Shown: positions 43,564-58,200, numbered from the stretch's first letter. The stretch is 64,000 nucleotides of DNA from Knoxdaviesia capensis (GCA_001510575.1 LNGK01000004.1:1277339-1341338), one strand, 5' to 3'. Program-made: numbers and translations. Notes: generated by a model from the letters alone, not told the origin.

Positions 43564-44937
43564 GGACAGTACAGCAGATCCGTTGAGACGGCCATGCGGG
43601 TACATCCTGCCCATCCACATCAGCCGTTTCACCATCATCGCCCGTTTCTGGCCGCCGTGGCTTCCGTGTCCGCGGCGGTACTACACACGCGACTGGCGAA
43701 GTGGACAGCATCCGACACGGAGAAAGCCGACGAACCGCAAAAGTCGCACATCGCATCCTGCAACACCGCTGCGGGCGTCTTTACGTCTGGAGGGGCCGCT
43801 CTTGGGCGGGGGGAGTTTGTGAGGCGTTCTGAGGTTGTTTGCTGTGCGAGGATCGGTGGGTTGCGGCGACCTGGGGATGCGTTGACTGGTGATGGCGATC
43901 GATGCGGGACGGTCGAAACCCCGGCAAACACCGAGAGGGGGCAGAACGACGTGTGCTCACATTATGCCGACGCATGGGGCTACACACACACACCTGTCGT
44001 CGGGTTCTTCATCCCTGGGCGGCCGTTTGTGACTCTGGATATCGCCACATCTGCTTGCTGCTTGTTGTCCAAAACAAGGAAAAGAAAACTTTTCTTCCTC
44101 CCCCCGTCCCATCCCTCATCCCTCGTGTGTTCCTCCAATTCGGATCTAACGGGCGGCTGTTGTGGGCTCATTCATTCTTTTTTTCCCCTAGAGGCTTCGC
44201 TTAAGTATTCATCCACGCTTCTGGGGGGGCTCTGTAAGGGGATCATAAAGACAACGGCGTGTGGGAGGCGGTTAAGAGTTAAGGCTCTTTGTTGTGCACA
44301 TCTGGGAACGAGCCTTGAAGACGAGGAACCCCCTCTTCTTTTCCCTCTTTTTTTCCTGGAATGAACTAATTCCAACGTTGGAGCCTGGACGGACCAACCG
44401 GGCATGGCACGGGAAAAAGAAAGAGCCCACGTATCACACTGGTGAAGATCTAGGGAAAATACTTTAGTTGGGTGTCCTCGGGCGACACGCCGGTGATGGC
44501 AGGGGGCCACGGTCATTTCTTCAGATTTTTATTTTATTTTCACACTTTTGTGGCCTTGTTCCCGATTCCTCTTTTGGTCTCTCTGCAGCAGCCGTTGTCC
44601 AAGCTCGCAAAAGCCTCGTCTAAGCGCACAGCAGGAGGTTACCAAGATTTGGATGAGAGGAATCGCCCGAGAGGAATCCCACGGCCCGGGTTAACAGTTC
44701 AACACACATCCAGCAGGCAGGAGGGCACTTTGACACCGCAGGATTTGCGGTTTTCCATAGGAGAACAGACAGCGCGAGAGGGACAAAAGAATTCCGGAGT
44801 CGGGGAGGGCCCGAGCTAGCCTGTGACAGGAGCTTACCGCCTCACCAGGAACGAACCAGCCGTGCGTACAAGGACGAAGGAGAACCTTGACGGTCGGGCG
44901 AAGTGCCAGCGAAAGAATAAGACACGAAGACCGGCGT

Positions 44938-44938
<1 letters not shown>

Positions 44939-45018
<80 letters not shown>
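44939..45018. repeat. (AC)40 microsatellite
   Basis: 80 bp of uninterrupted AC, the longest dinucleotide tract in the window. Confidence 0.95.
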
Positions 45019-45020
<2 letters not shown>

Positions 45021-45712
45021 AAAAGTTTGGGCTGGTGTTTTGCATATCGGACGCTGCTATAGGGCACACGGCATGGAAAAAAAAAGTTGGAGAGTGTCGT
45101 TTCGCCTTATTGTGTAAAGTTTGCCTTAGTTTCCGTGCTCCGCAGTAAAAGGAGGACCATCCTTCAGGGGTTCATCTGGGGGGGGGTTTTTTGTGTGTGT
45201 CTTTTTTAAGAAACACAGAGTGAGAACCGAACGCCCCATCCGCCCTGCGGGAAGGGAGGGAGCGAGAGCAGGGCAACGAACCGGGGGGGTTGGACAGGCG
45301 GGTACGGGGATTTGGGGCCAGTTTGGACATACAGGTACAGAGCACCGTAGTGAGGGCCTCATCATCAGCTTCACCTTCAAGAGAGAGTCGTGCGTAAAAC
45401 GCAGGCCGGCATCCGGAGTCCGGACACACGGGTTCTGCGTGGGTAAAAAGGCGACCTGAAAGTGCGCCGACCGACCGGGCCAGTGGTTCTCGTGCACTCG
45501 CCGTATCCCGTATCCGCTGCGTCTTGATTCCCAGAGCTTGCCGGAACGGCGTCACAGATCCAGCTTCTGGCCTGCCTGCCTACACACTAGTGACACTACT
45601 ACCCCAGAGTCAAGACTTGTGGCGGCCGGGATGCACAAAGCCAACGAGAGCAAGACATCAGGTTAGAAAAACAGGGAAGTGTTCATTGGATTGCTGACCG
45701 ACCAGCTGTGCC

Positions 45713-45736
45713 TCTCTCTCTCTCTCTCTCTCTCTC
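45713..45736. repeat. (CT)n microsatellite
   Basis: About twelve CT units. Confidence 0.85.
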
Positions 45737-47853
45737 TGTAGCAGCAGTTGTCCCTCTCTCCCTTTGCTGCCGGACTTCTATTTTTACACAGCACACGCAC
45801 ATCTCGGTAGCATGCCAATCAAAAAAACAAATTGCCCGGGCATGCCCAAGCGGGCCCAATTTGGAACTTTGCGAGGCACCTCCCCGCCCCGGAAGCTGAT
45901 CCGACCTGCAAAAAAGACACACAGCAAATGCTGGGCTTTAAGCCTTAAGGCAGGCCAGGCAGGTCGGCACACTTGGGGGCATTTGTGCCCTAAGACTCCA
46001 GGCATTCATCTCGATCTCGTATATCTGGCGTCTGAGGGGGGGCACAGCCTTGGACCGAAAGTGTGTGTGTGCGTGTGCTTGTGTGCGTGTGCGTGTGTGC
46101 GTGTGCGTGTGTGCGTATGTCGAAAGAGGGATGGAGGGATGGCATCACTGCTCACACACGTTCACACGTTCACACGGCACAGAAGAAACGAGCCCGCGAC
46201 CAGTGATGTCTGGGAGTCACACGACGGAAGACCCAAAGTACGAATACGGGTGGTGGTGGTGGTGGTGATTGCTTCGTCTTTGGGGATCGTGTACACACAC
46301 CCACACACACACACACACACACACAAGATGAGGGAAAGGGAGAAAAATACAGGAGTGGATGGGGCTGGACTGTACAGCATATCCTCCCTTTTGTTTTTGG
46401 CTTGCAAATTTCCTTCTTGGGACGTGTCTTGCCCTCCCTCCCTCTCCAAACTTCCTGATTTTTGTGTGGACGAGGCTGTGGTGATTATTGGCTTTTTTTC
46501 TTTTCTGGTCTTCTTCTTCTTCTTTTCCCTATTTGACAAAAAGTGTGGGTGCGGAGATGGAGAAAAAGAAAACATACAAGAACAAAAGTCTCGGCCTGGC
46601 CGTCTCACCTCACACGGCAACTTGTTTCTTTCTTTCTTTGCTGTGCATGTGGAATTCCGTACCTCTCTCTAATCTGCTTTCAACCTATCCCGGTAAGAAG
46701 AGAATAAACCCCCGATTTAGACATAAGATGCATGCCTATACCACCTTACTATCTAGGTAGAGAGGCTCGTCAAGGACGACATCTTCCACAGCTTCAAGGA
46801 CTCTAGCTAGCTTCCGCAGCCTGGTTCTCGTCGTCTTTGTCCGTCCGCGCGTGTGATCCCATCGCGCGCTCGCCATCAAACTCCGAAAAGCCAACGCCGC
46901 CATTCCGACCTTGCGAACCTCGGCGCAAGCGCTGATGGCACGCTAGGACACGGGGGGTGGTGGTGGTGGTGGTGTTCTTTGTTCAGCTGGGGACGAGAAG
47001 GACCCCGTAGGCTGCAGGTTGCTCAAACACATCCGTGGCCCGAACATGTATCCTTCTATTCATCGAGGTACCTCGCGGAGAATTCCCTGGGCAGCCTGCC
47101 TGGCCAAAACCACAGCAAAGTCCGGTTCAGAGGGCTGTTGGTGGGGGGCGGGCGGCTGGAGTGTTCGGCCGCGGACGAGAACGCAGGGGGGGGCAGAGAC
47201 TGGACGGCCCGGGGGTGGGTTATTCTTGGAGTGTGGGCGTCAAAGTCAATCCGGGACTCACCTCATCTCACCTCACCTCATTTTTGATGTTCTCCCGCTC
47301 TCACTTGGTGGCTGCCTCTCTGTGCCCTCTCGCGCATGGGGGTCGGTCCCATCTCTCACCATATCCCACAGGGAATCACGGTTGTAATCTCTCCGGGCGG
47401 TGGTTGATCCTACGGCCAGTGTAAGCCTGTCGGGCTCTCCATATCTCCGTCTCCGGCCTTTTTTTTTTTTTGGTTTTTTTTTGGTTTTTGTTTTTGGGTT
47501 GCGTGGGAGAAGCGGGACCGTGGGCGGAACTTCTGTTCAGCAATTAAAAACCCTTTCACATGTGATCCTACCCTACGACAGCTTCCTGCTCCTCACCCCT
47601 TTTGACTTTCTTCGGTCTATGTTGTTATTGGTCTCCCTGATACGTCGGAGAGTCGTCTGGGCCGGTCTCTCTTCCTCTTCGGTGGTGGTTACGCACGTCT
47701 AGTAGTACTGTAGTCACTAAACCCGTCTGTCTCTAAGACTGAAAATATGAGAACTGAGAATCAAAATGCACACACCATGCCCACTCACGTTGGGCTGGGC
47801 TGAGCTAGACCTATCAGCGGGCCTCTTTGCATCCCTCCTCCCCCCATTCGATC

Positions 47854-47875
47854 TACAGTACAGTACTGTACTGTA
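47854..47875. repeat. 22-bp perfect palindrome built from TACAGTAC/GTACTGTA units
   Basis: TACAGTACAGT followed by its exact reverse complement; the longest member of the GTACTGTAC palindrome family in the window. Confidence 0.85.
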
Positions 47876-49248
47876 CATTTGCGTGCTAGGGGGGCCCTGT
47901 GCCTGAGATTTGTGTCGTATTTCTTCTCGCTGGCAACGCCCGCCCCCCGTACTATATCGGCCATCATAGGGAAACAGAGGTGAAAATTTTCATTGTCGGT
48001 GTGGTCGCGATGGTTGGCTGGAAGGCAGCAGCCGGGTGTGTCGATGGAGATAGGGCTCGCAGCAAGAGAGAGAGAAAATCTGACTGGGTTCCGTGGGGAT
48101 CGATGGATGGATTAGACTGCCAGCTCAGCGGACGGGGCCAGGGCCCAGCCTATTGCATCCGGGCCTGGGACACACGCACGCACGGCCGGCGGCCAATTGA
48201 AGCTGCTCCTGTGGTCGAGACAACGGGGGGGCACAACAAAAATCCGCGATAGGAGGAAGAAGATGGAGGAAGAAATTTTCGTTTCGGCTCTTTCATGCTT
48301 CCTCGTTGGCTCGTATCTGGCCGCAACGGTCCAGTGGCAAATGAGCGATCACCACCAAGCAATCAAAGAAATCCCTTGGGAGTCAAAGCCGAGAAGATCA
48401 AGCAGAGATTTTCGCTCCTCTTTGTTCAGTACACGCCCGTCCAGGGGGAGCCGCATTTTCAGCCCAAAAAGGATCCAGAGCAGCTGTGTGTTGCCAAAAG
48501 CAGAAGGGCAGCCGAAGCAAGCGAGGAGTCTGGCCGAGCTGATGGGTGACAAAAGACCAGACGAAAAAAAAGGAAGCTTTCATGTCGCAGGGGGTGGGAG
48601 AGAGACGCTTTGGCCAGAGCACTTTTTGTTTTTATTTTCTCTCTTCGCGATGGCAGGCCGAGCTGGGGAGGCGAGCGGCCGAACACACGAGATGCAGGAG
48701 ATAGTTCAAGACCGACGGAGAGAAGAAAAAATTGTTCGGTTGTTCAGCAGGGACCAGGCGGTGGTCGTGGCTTGACGACCTTCTTCGCCAGCTATTGTTA
48801 GATAGGCGGGACTCTTTGTTCGAAGGGGGTTTACAGTGCTGTCGAAGTTGTACTCGATGCACCCGCTTACGATTTGAATGGCGAGAGACAGTCGAAAATT
48901 TTTCACTTTTCGCTACATGTACTGTCGTCTGGAGAATAGGGATGTTTTTTATTACCTCGCCGTGAACACCATAGCAGCGAAGACCCGCTCCGTGGGGGTT
49001 TGAGGGCGGACACGCCCGAGGGAAAGCAAGATAGTTGAATTTTCGTTCATTTTTTTTTTTCATTTTTTCATTTTTTTCCTTGTTCTTTTGTTTCCTTCTT
49101 CTTGCGATATTGGTGATTCTAATTGTTCCGAGGGAGGGGGCTCTTTGGGATCCTCGGGGGTGGCAAGCCCAAGATCCTTTCTGGGAATGAGGATCCGGGT
49201 TGGGCTGTGTGCGAGGATCGTCGGCTTGTGCAGGTGTGCTTTAAGGCT

Positions 49249-49270
49249 GGGGGGGGGGGGGGGGGGNGGG
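49249..49270. repeat. G homopolymer with an unresolved base
   Basis: 18 G, one N at 49267, then GGG; the base is a likely sequencing ambiguity. Confidence 0.9.
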
Positions 49271-50007
49271 TTACGTCCCGCGGCGCGCTGTGAAGGTTCC
49301 AGGAACCGGCTTTGCAATTTTTTCCTTCTTTGTTCTTCGGGGTCCTTTAGGTGTGCATCGCTTGTTCTTGGGGAGGATTCCGTAGGCGTGCCGCGGGTAG
49401 ACGAACTTTGCCCACGCTTCTTGGGATCTGATATCTATCGCCGGCCCTTAGAGCCAGATGCTGTTCTAGAACTTCACTACAACGGCTTACGTCGGATACT
49501 CGCGGAGAGAGACGTGGGTTCAGCGCGAGACCGGTAGTGGCCTGGACGCGGGTGGTGGGAGAGAGGAAGACCCTCACTAGGGGACGGGCATCGGATATCT
49601 TGAGTCAATGCAAAGCCCACCGGGCGATAATGAAGCTTTCTTCCCTGAAGATGAGACGGGCTACATAATTCCGAGTAGGGGATATCAAAAGGAAAGACCC
49701 AAAACCCCAGCCGGGCGCGTACGTGAAACCGTAGTTCCGTGAGGATCCGAGGCCATCCCACCACCAGTCCCACATTTTCGGACCAGCCACCGGGCCCGGG
49801 TGCGGGTTCCTATCTTCGGCCGTGGCCCACAACGGACCACTAGATCGACATCCAGAGCCGTGGGGGTTACCACTACAATGCAGGTATCCCACCAATTTAC
49901 GTATTCCAGCGTAAGCGTAGCTGCTATGACCGTTTTGGACACCCCCTCAGCGTCTCGTGGCTGCTTCTTACTGACTGATTCCTGCCTCACCACCCCCAAG
50001 CCCGTTC

Positions 50008-50012
<5 letters not shown>

Positions 50013-50048
<36 letters not shown>
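50013..50048. repeat. (TC)18 microsatellite
   Basis: 36 bp of TC units. Confidence 0.9.
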
Positions 50049-50050
<2 letters not shown>

Positions 50051-52209
50051 CAGTTTTTGGCGTGTTTTCCTTGACGATCCAGCACACAGAGTGGGGGACG
50101 GAAAACAATCAGCCACGTCGTGCAGCAGCGTCGCACCGACCCTCACGACGACGCCGCTGTACGGGGCGTTTTTTTCTTCTCCTCCAGTCTTGAGTCCACC
50201 GGAAAAAGGGGGCGTGGAAGTGAGCCGATGATTGTTGTGTTCAGGTTTGAGGGAGAGAGAAAAATTTTCGTCTCCTCGTCGGTTTGCTGCTTGGGTCTCT
50301 GGCAGCGCAGGGTCGAGGCATGGGTGAAGTGCGATGTCTTAGAAGGGGGGAAACAAAGAATACAGAGAACCCGCCACTTGGTGGGGATCGTCCCATGCTG
50401 CTTTGTTGTCTTACCCGTTACCGTTGCACAATGCGGCCCACACTCACAAAAACACAGATGGCTTGAGAGCGAAAAGTTTTCGTTTCCCTTCCGGGGGGTG
50501 TGTGTCTGAGTCTGAGTCAATTAAAGAGAAAAGAAATTTTGATGTCGAGGATCCAGGGCAGACAAGCTTCTGGAGCTCTGATCTCATTATATGTACTTTA
50601 TGCAGTGTATCCTGTTTTCAGCTTGGTCAGAGCTGGGCCAGAAGAGTTCCTGGAATCCACCGGGCGAGTTCGGTTCGCTGAGACCTCTGACTTTGACTCC
50701 TGGTAGTCTTGTTATACCACCACCCACGTCCCAGATAGGTTCTCGTCTAAATCAAGACCGCACTGCCAGCACTAGGCGTGCTGAGATTGTTTTCTCATGT
50801 TTGTTCGGTGGGAGGTTACGTGCTATTTGGCGTTCGTACAGAGAGGAGAGGGCGTGTTTACGACATTGACTCTCGGGGAGGATATTGCAGAAGCCGAGAG
50901 AAGGCTGAAGAAGAAGAAGGGGGAAAACTCTGCAGGCCGTTCTGTTTGGTGAAACTTCGAGGGTGTCTTGAGTCGGAAGAGGCACGTTGTTTTTCCGGCC
51001 AGGGCGAGGCAGACGGGGGAGCAGGTATGAGCATGAAGCCGCGACCAGGGCCGTCAGAGCATACGAAGAACACATCGAAGCTTCAAGTTTAGGCACGGCA
51101 ACCGTCATTACAAGTCATATAAAGCAAAGTGATGGGTACCTAAGAGCGGGGGGTGCTCAAAGCCGCGAATGGAACCGCCCCAGAGTATGACTCCAACTTT
51201 CTTTCTGCCTCTTCTCTTCTGACCTCTCGTTTTCTGACGTGAAGCGGAACGGTCGGTTCGGCTATATCGGCCGTCACCTGCGTGGCCCAGAACTGCAGGC
51301 ATCTCACCACCTGGCTCACCGTTTGTCGACCACGGAGGAAACGGGAGCAAACCAGGCGGATTAGAATATCTCCTGTTATTTGTCTTGGGGGCGGGCTGAC
51401 CTTGAATTTAGAGAGAAAGAGCCGGGTGAGCCGTACATATGTACCTTCAGGTACTTTCCGGCCCGCAGGTACTGCGAGGAGGGAGAACCAGATGTGTCTG
51501 GTGAGGCCCGGATTCCACAGGCATCATGAGATATCCCCACGAATGGGCACCAATTGGGAACAAACGTGTTTTTTACACAGTGGATCTCGGCCACAGCAGG
51601 TAAAATTTTGCAGTGGCGGTAGTGGATCAGACGCCTACCCAGTGAAAAAGCAGGTAGCCTTCCAAGCAAGGTCTCTTGCAACACGCTATAGCATCACGAC
51701 AGGCCGGGCTGGGCGGGAATGGGCCCCCCCGAGAGCGCACGCGTGAAGCCGTCTCGACATCTGAGTGGCAGATTGTGGCAGATTTGGCGCCAGTGCCCCC
51801 AAAGGAGACCAGCGACGGGAATGTGTGTGTGTGTGTGTGTGTGTACTGTTTGCTCATCACTCTTGCGTTGGTGGTCTCCGTTCGGCCGTCTGATGGCTCA
51901 CATTCTAGGCCGGGTCGAACGTGCCGGGCGACACACGGGTACGGGACGGACTTTGGAGTGAAGCGGTGCGGTGGGAGGGTTCTGGCCCCCAACGCGAGCT
52001 GGGGCTAGTGTTTGTCTATGGCTTTGGTTCATTCCGGAGTAGCTGCTCGCTCAGGAGCTTTGTTCTGATTTTCTCCTTTTTTTTCGTCTTCTTTTTTGTT
52101 CTTGGACTTTTTTCTTCTTTTTTTCGTTTACACGGGAGACCGAGGAGATTCTAGACGGGATGGGGAAGGGAAGATAGCTGTTGGAATGTGTGGTGACGCT
52201 TTTAGGCGA

Positions 52210-52227
52210 GGGGGGGGGGGGGGGGGG
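52210..52227. repeat. G18 homopolymer
   Basis: Uninterrupted run of 18 G. Confidence 0.9.
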
Positions 52228-55200
52228 CTTCGTGATCGTGGCGATGGATGGCGCTGCGATGGTGATATTCCCCAGCAGCTGGGCTAGGGCGCCCTCAACA
52301 ACGCTTTGTGTGAGTGAATAGGCGGTGAGGTCATATGTACCAGGCCCTTTGAAACACGCGGACTGGACTGTGAAGACCCCCGGGAATAGCAGGCATGCCG
52401 CTGGTGATATCGTTCGAGGCCCATCTTGACCACTGTTGATGTTGCACGGCCAACGGGAATCCATCTCAGGCACACACACACCATCACATCACCGTCGGAG
52501 AATTTATTTGCAATTTATCGTTTCTTTTTCACCCGGCATCATTATTTGCTGCTGTTCCCTCTGATATAACGGTGTGGCTCTTGGCAGGCCCGCCGGCTGC
52601 CAGAGCTTCTCGGATGTTGTTACGTACAAATGTCAATCTCTGGCAGGCTGCGTTTGGTGGGTGGGAGGGCGAGGCCAGGTGCCGTGTTGATTGGACACCA
52701 CCGAGCTCGTCAGGACGGTGGTGGGTGTGATCTGCTGTGCAGCTTCACCTGTGCATTTTCCACCCGTGTGTGTGCGTTTGCTGGGTGGTTATTTCGGCTG
52801 TTCTATGTACCTCTCAGGCTGGCCGCGTGGTTCAATCCCCGACGCTAGGCTGTTTTTTGGGGCTGGCAGGTCCTATTACGTACGGAAACATGCTCTGGTC
52901 GGGGTTTTGAGGGGAACACATGGATGTAGAGGTACTGTACAGGCTTCGGGTCGGGTTGGCGCCCCGTGCTGTCGGCTCCGGGTCGGGGTCTGGCAGATAC
53001 ATACCCTGAGGGAGCGGGACACGTCGTATGGGGGGTTTATCTTGGGGGGGGAGCATGTTATCTCCGCCTTTTTCTGGGCAAGACCGTTACCCCGTGAAAG
53101 AAAGTCCTACGTGTGAAGGGAAACAGATCGAGGAGGGAGAGAGAGAGAAATGACCAGCGGTCTTGTCTTGTCTCTCGTTGTACGAAATGTCCCGAAGAAG
53201 TGTGATCACACTGTTGCTCACCTGCTCTTCTCCCCGTCACACACACACCCCCCCTCTCCGTCGTTGGTTTCCTGTTTAGGGACAGAAACTACGCTTCAAT
53301 CTCACATAGCCTGTAAGGAACCGCAGATACGCGGGTCCCCGTGCCTGGATACTTTGCGTCTTCGTCCCCCCCTTCTCCTCCTGGTGATGGGGTCATTACA
53401 CTCAGGCAGAACAGAAATCTTCACCGGCCATGTCCTGTCTCGCGATCTGGAACCCTCTTTGCGTGTGTTCAAGATTATAAATGTACCTATTCGCTCGAGA
53501 ACCGAGGTCAGGTCTGAGAGTGATCAAGTTTTGCGGATGGGATGGACGGGGGGCTTGGGGCTTGGAGATGACGCGGGATGAGCACAACGTCATCGGTTGG
53601 ATGGTTTTTTTTTTTCTTCTTTCTTTTTAATCTGGAAACTAACCTTTCGGGTGCTCTAGTTAAATTCCCAAGTCACCAACACCCCCCTCTCCCGATATGC
53701 ACACCTGGATGTACAGCTTGTATCTAGACCTTGATGGCCAAATACTGAAAGGGAAAAAATGGATATCGTCAGGTCGAGCTTACAGAAACCCGCAAACGAA
53801 GTCCTCTGAACGAGGGCCAACGAAAAACCGGCAGCACAAAAACACTGGTCCCGCTCCGGGAACCTTGTTGCCCACCGTGCGTTGGTTTGGGGCCAGCGCG
53901 GTTCTTCCCACGCCGGCGGGATTCAGGCACTGGGGAGGGGGGGGTGGGCATCTGTATGTCCGCCGTCTAGTATTTGACGGATTTCTTTTTTATGGGGAGC
54001 TTTGGCACAGCTCTCGGCTTCACGGGGGGACTCGAACCTGTTCTGATTTTGAGTCTCTTGTTTTCTTTCCTGCTCCTCGCCCTTTTCCGCTCTCGGTCGA
54101 CGTCAAGTCGTCGTCAGCACGCCGGGCGACCATGGCCGGACTATTCCTCTTACAGCACTAATCAAACCTACCACCCCAAGGCTCACACCAAGTTTCCCCT
54201 CGTCCCTCTCCCTCCAAGTTCTGGTGATAAGAACGGATGAGCATCCCGCGCTGACGTTCTCACGGGGCGCCGCTCCCACGGCTGTGACAATCCCCACCGA
54301 CGGTCATGTGCAGGGATCTTTTTGGCTGTTGGTTTTCTTGGAGGTGTTCTGGATGGATTATATATAGCCTGGATGGCGCAATCTCGTGCTGAGGGGCCTT
54401 TTGTTTCAGAGGGCTGTACAAAGACCAAGGCAGGCCAGCCAGCCGTTCGATCGCGGACATCTGGCTTGCTTGCTTCCTTTTTTTTTGTGTGTCTTGCTAA
54501 TCAGCGTCCCACGGCGCTCCCCCCGATGTTGCGGGCGGCAGGCAGCGCACAAACCGGGCCTTGTCATCGCCGAGCACCAACAGGATGTCCTCTCTGCACT
54601 CTGTAATGTGTAAACAACGCCGATACGCTGCTGAGTCTCCATCTCCAGGCTCCGCGGGAGTGGCGGCCACGGCCACCGGAGATGGAAGATGCAGGGGCAC
54701 ATGAACAGTCTGGGGTGCAGGACCGCAACAGATAGCTGTTTGGGGGGGTGGGTGTTGATCAGCTGCGTTTCGTTGCTGTTGTGGATAATGCGTCCCCCCT
54801 CCCCTCTGCCCGTTCGCCGTTTCCCCAACATCACATCTGCCTTGAACTCGAGATACGAGGTGCTGCTGCGTACGTGCCTACGAGTTAAGAAAGTCCATCA
54901 CACCTGGACACTACCTTGGAAATTACATCATGGCCGGAGCCTTGTGACGAACACCCCACGCTCGGCGTAGCCTCTCTCCGCGTCCGCGTAATCTCAGCTG
55001 TGGGGGACGAGAAAACCAAAAAGAACAGATACTACCGACAGTCGAGATACGGAGGAGGAGGGTGTCGCTGATTATGAGACCGACGACAGAAGTACCGGCC
55101 AGTGCTTCTATTTCCAAATATGGGGAGGGGGCTGGGTGATCACCTCGCGAGCCTGGGAGGGCTGAAGCACGGATTAATTGATAACCGGCTGTGTAAAAAG

Positions 55201-58200
55201 AAGAAGAAAAAAAGGAAGAAAAAAAAAGGATCCTTCTTCCGCTCGTTCACACGCACTTCTCGTTTCTGCTCACCCACGACGAGAGTTCGGTGTGGCTGCG
55301 CCGCGCAGCGCACGGGAAAACACACTGCATCTTCATGGCATAGTGGTATATTAAGTACTCCTTTGATTCCTTCCACCGATGGTGGGTGGTACAAGAAGTC
55401 CGGGCCCTGCGCTGCCCACCATCACTCCCCCCACCGGCAGCCTGCCTGCAGTGCACAGGTTTGCGCTGCTAACAACACGGCAAACGGTGGACCTAGGCTG
55501 GACCGGCGAACAGGGTCTAGGGGGGGGACGTACGACTTTTTGCTGTTGTTGCTGGTGCTTCTCATTCGCGGTCTTTTGGGGAACACGGTTCTTTTGGAGA
55601 GATTGTCGTCTCGGGGGTCGTCGCCGCCGTTTAATTACATGTATCATGGGGTTGTAGGGCCGAAGACACCAGGTGTGTGTTGACAGGATCGTCTGGGGAG
55701 ACAAGACATGGAGTGTGTGTGTGTGTGGGTTATAGAGCTTTGATCGGCAGGGGGAGGACAGGACTTCCTGATTTCAAATCGCAGCTGGGCCTTTTTGGCG
55801 GTCCGGGGAACAAGAGAACGGCGATCTAAAAACGGGAATCATCACCGTCTATATGAACGCTTCGTGATATCACCGCCGAGAACAATACGAGCGCAGGTCC
55901 CGGCGCTATAGACACGAACTAAAAGACCCTTCCTGAGATATATCCTCCCAATCAATGTTATGTTGATAATACTAGACTGCTCGTATAGCCAGCCAGCCCT
56001 AAGCCCGAATCGTCAAGTGCACATGGAGCTTATCACATCGGGAGGAGACTTCACTCCCAAACCCGCGGGATAGCGGGATATCGTCTTTTCCAGACGAGAA
56101 AAAGACAGCTACACATATGTGGTTTGTTCGCGAACGACCGATACTAGAGGCACACAAACGGGGTCCGGGGAAGGACTTCGACCCCTAACCATGAGCGAAA
56201 CCCCCCTCCAACAACATCAATAGTGTCGTTACCCGGGCCTCGGGACGCCGTTCACATGAAGATTAGACACATAGAGCTGGTAGTCATCACACCGGTGATG
56301 AAACGGAAAGGGGAATGTCTCCTTTGGGTATAGGCTGGGTCGGCGACCTTTTTCTTCTTCTTTATTCTTCACTTTGACTTTTGACTTTTTCTTCACGGTG
56401 CCGCAGGATTGGGACTGATGGGCAGAGAATGTCAGACGGGGGGCATTTCTGTTGGACCCGGCTGTTGGGAAACAGGACGCACACACACACACGCACGCAC
56501 GTTCAATTAGAGCCAGCTGTTGGTTCTGTCAGACTGGGAAAAAATCCTCCGTGGCCAGCGGCACAGCAGCTTTTCATTCGGAGACGGCTTGCAGGATTCT
56601 CATGTGCGCGCTTGCTCTCGGGGATGTCGGTGTCCAATATATATATAAATACGTGAAATGAAGGGCCCGGCGCTCCTATCCTGTAAGCAACGTCGCACAA
56701 ACCGCCCAGAGCAGGATCGTGCGGCCGGGCGAAGGCTTCAGCGAGAGTCGGTCCACCCGAGATGGCATAAGCCGGGGGAAAGAAACACAGCCCAAATTGG
56801 ATATATAGCAAATACCACCGCCCAGCGGGGGCTCAGATCCAACGCCAGCATCAATCAACCAAGGGACCCAGCATTACACAGATCTGACGCACCATGGAGG
56901 GCATGGACACACAGGCCCGGCCAATATATCCAGCAGGGCCAGATGGGCTTTCGAATGAGAAAGCTCAGAGTGGAATCTGACAGGTCAAGCCACCACCAGC
57001 TAACGCCGATGGATGAGCCAGGATACCACAGACAGCGGACACTATGCTGTTAGTGAGTGGTGATGGGGCCCTGATGATATGAGGGAGTTGGCCCACTATC
57101 AGATATCACTTTTGCTTTTTGTGAATCAATAAAACGATATATGGAACACTCTGCTGGATGCAAAAGTGGTGCCATTTCCAGGTTCTCTCTGTCTCTGCCG
57201 GTCCGTGGGGGGGGGAACATCTTGCCAATGGTCCAATTACCTGGTGGCCTTTCGTCCTATGCAGAGTCGCTGGACCAGGGGGGGAGGGAAGGGCTGGTGA
57301 GAAGTGTGTCTCCGTTTCCCCGTTATCACAGCTTTCGCCCCGGACTGTGCTGGTTCTCGCAGAGACACGACCAAAGAAGCTGAATTTTTTTACTACCACA
57401 CAGGCCCCACGAGGGATGGCCGATCTTCCGTAAAAAGCAGGGGACTAGAAAAGAAAGCACACGAAAAGGTTGATCAAGCCCCCGCGGTGGGATTTCCCTC
57501 CTAGTGTGCCAATATTCTCGCACGTATATTGAAAACAAAACAGCCCACAGGGACGGGGACACGTCTGTATGAAGGCAAGTTCGCTCCCCCGGACTGTCAC
57601 TATCACATCTCACAAATGGCTTCTAGCCCACGACTGGACACATAGGCGAGATCCATGCCAGCTGCACACAGATAGACTTTCTTTTTCTTGCTGTTATGTC
57701 TCTCACTCTTCACAACGGTCCTGCACTATACCAGCACGTCATCCCACGCTTGCTCCACACGCACCAAACGTGGTTTGTGTGAAAGAGGTGCACGAACTGA
57801 GGCCAGCTGCCCTTCACAGACCTGTGGGCATGTGTCTCGTTCCATGCTGTATGGACGTAGACACACACCCCCAGGGAATTCGTTTTTCAGGGCTATGCCC
57901 CGTTCGGGCTTAACGCCAGCTGGAGAATGCCGTCGGCAGTGGGTTAGCAGCTGCGTTGAAAGCTATCACCAGAAAACAAGAAAGCTGGTTCCAGTTTTGT
58001 GAAGTCCTGTATTCTATCACACGGGGTGTTGATCCTGAATCCCAAGGGCTTGGTCGACACTAGATGTCCCTCACATGCTTGTCGAGGCGGGCGGCATCCA
58101 CAGAGGGGGGGAGGGCATTGGAAAGCAGCTCCGGGTGGTGTGTGCTCTGTGGTATGTGGTTTGTGGAAGATAATCGGCCGGCGCAAAGGTGCTGAGCGGC

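Larger units (their letters stand above)
42238..47853. other. Gene-empty, repeat-rich intergenic DNA
   Basis: No frame shows family resemblance. Contains T/C runs (42480-42520), A18 at 43224-43241, the palindrome TGTACAGTACTGTACA (43548-43563), (AC)40 at 44939-45018, (CT)n at 45713-45736, GTGTGC-type repeats at 46060-46115, (GGT)n at 46248-46266 and 46955-46973, and (CA)n at about 46300-46325. Confidence 0.5.

Noticed and set aside
43537..44364. 275-codon open frame on the plus strand
   Set aside because: No family resemblance, no codon bias, Cys/His-rich mixed composition; reads as chance in intergenic DNA.
44939..45018. CRISPR-like regular repetition
   Set aside because: It is a plain AC dinucleotide array with no spacers.
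45764..46672. 302-codon open frame on the plus strand
   Set aside because: Much of it is translated GT and CA microsatellite (VCVCVC, HTHTHT); not a protein.
54000..54100. tRNA-like T-arm (GGTTCGAGTCC) on the minus strand
   Set aside because: The T stem does not pair beyond two bases and no D-arm or acceptor stem fits; chance match to the loop.
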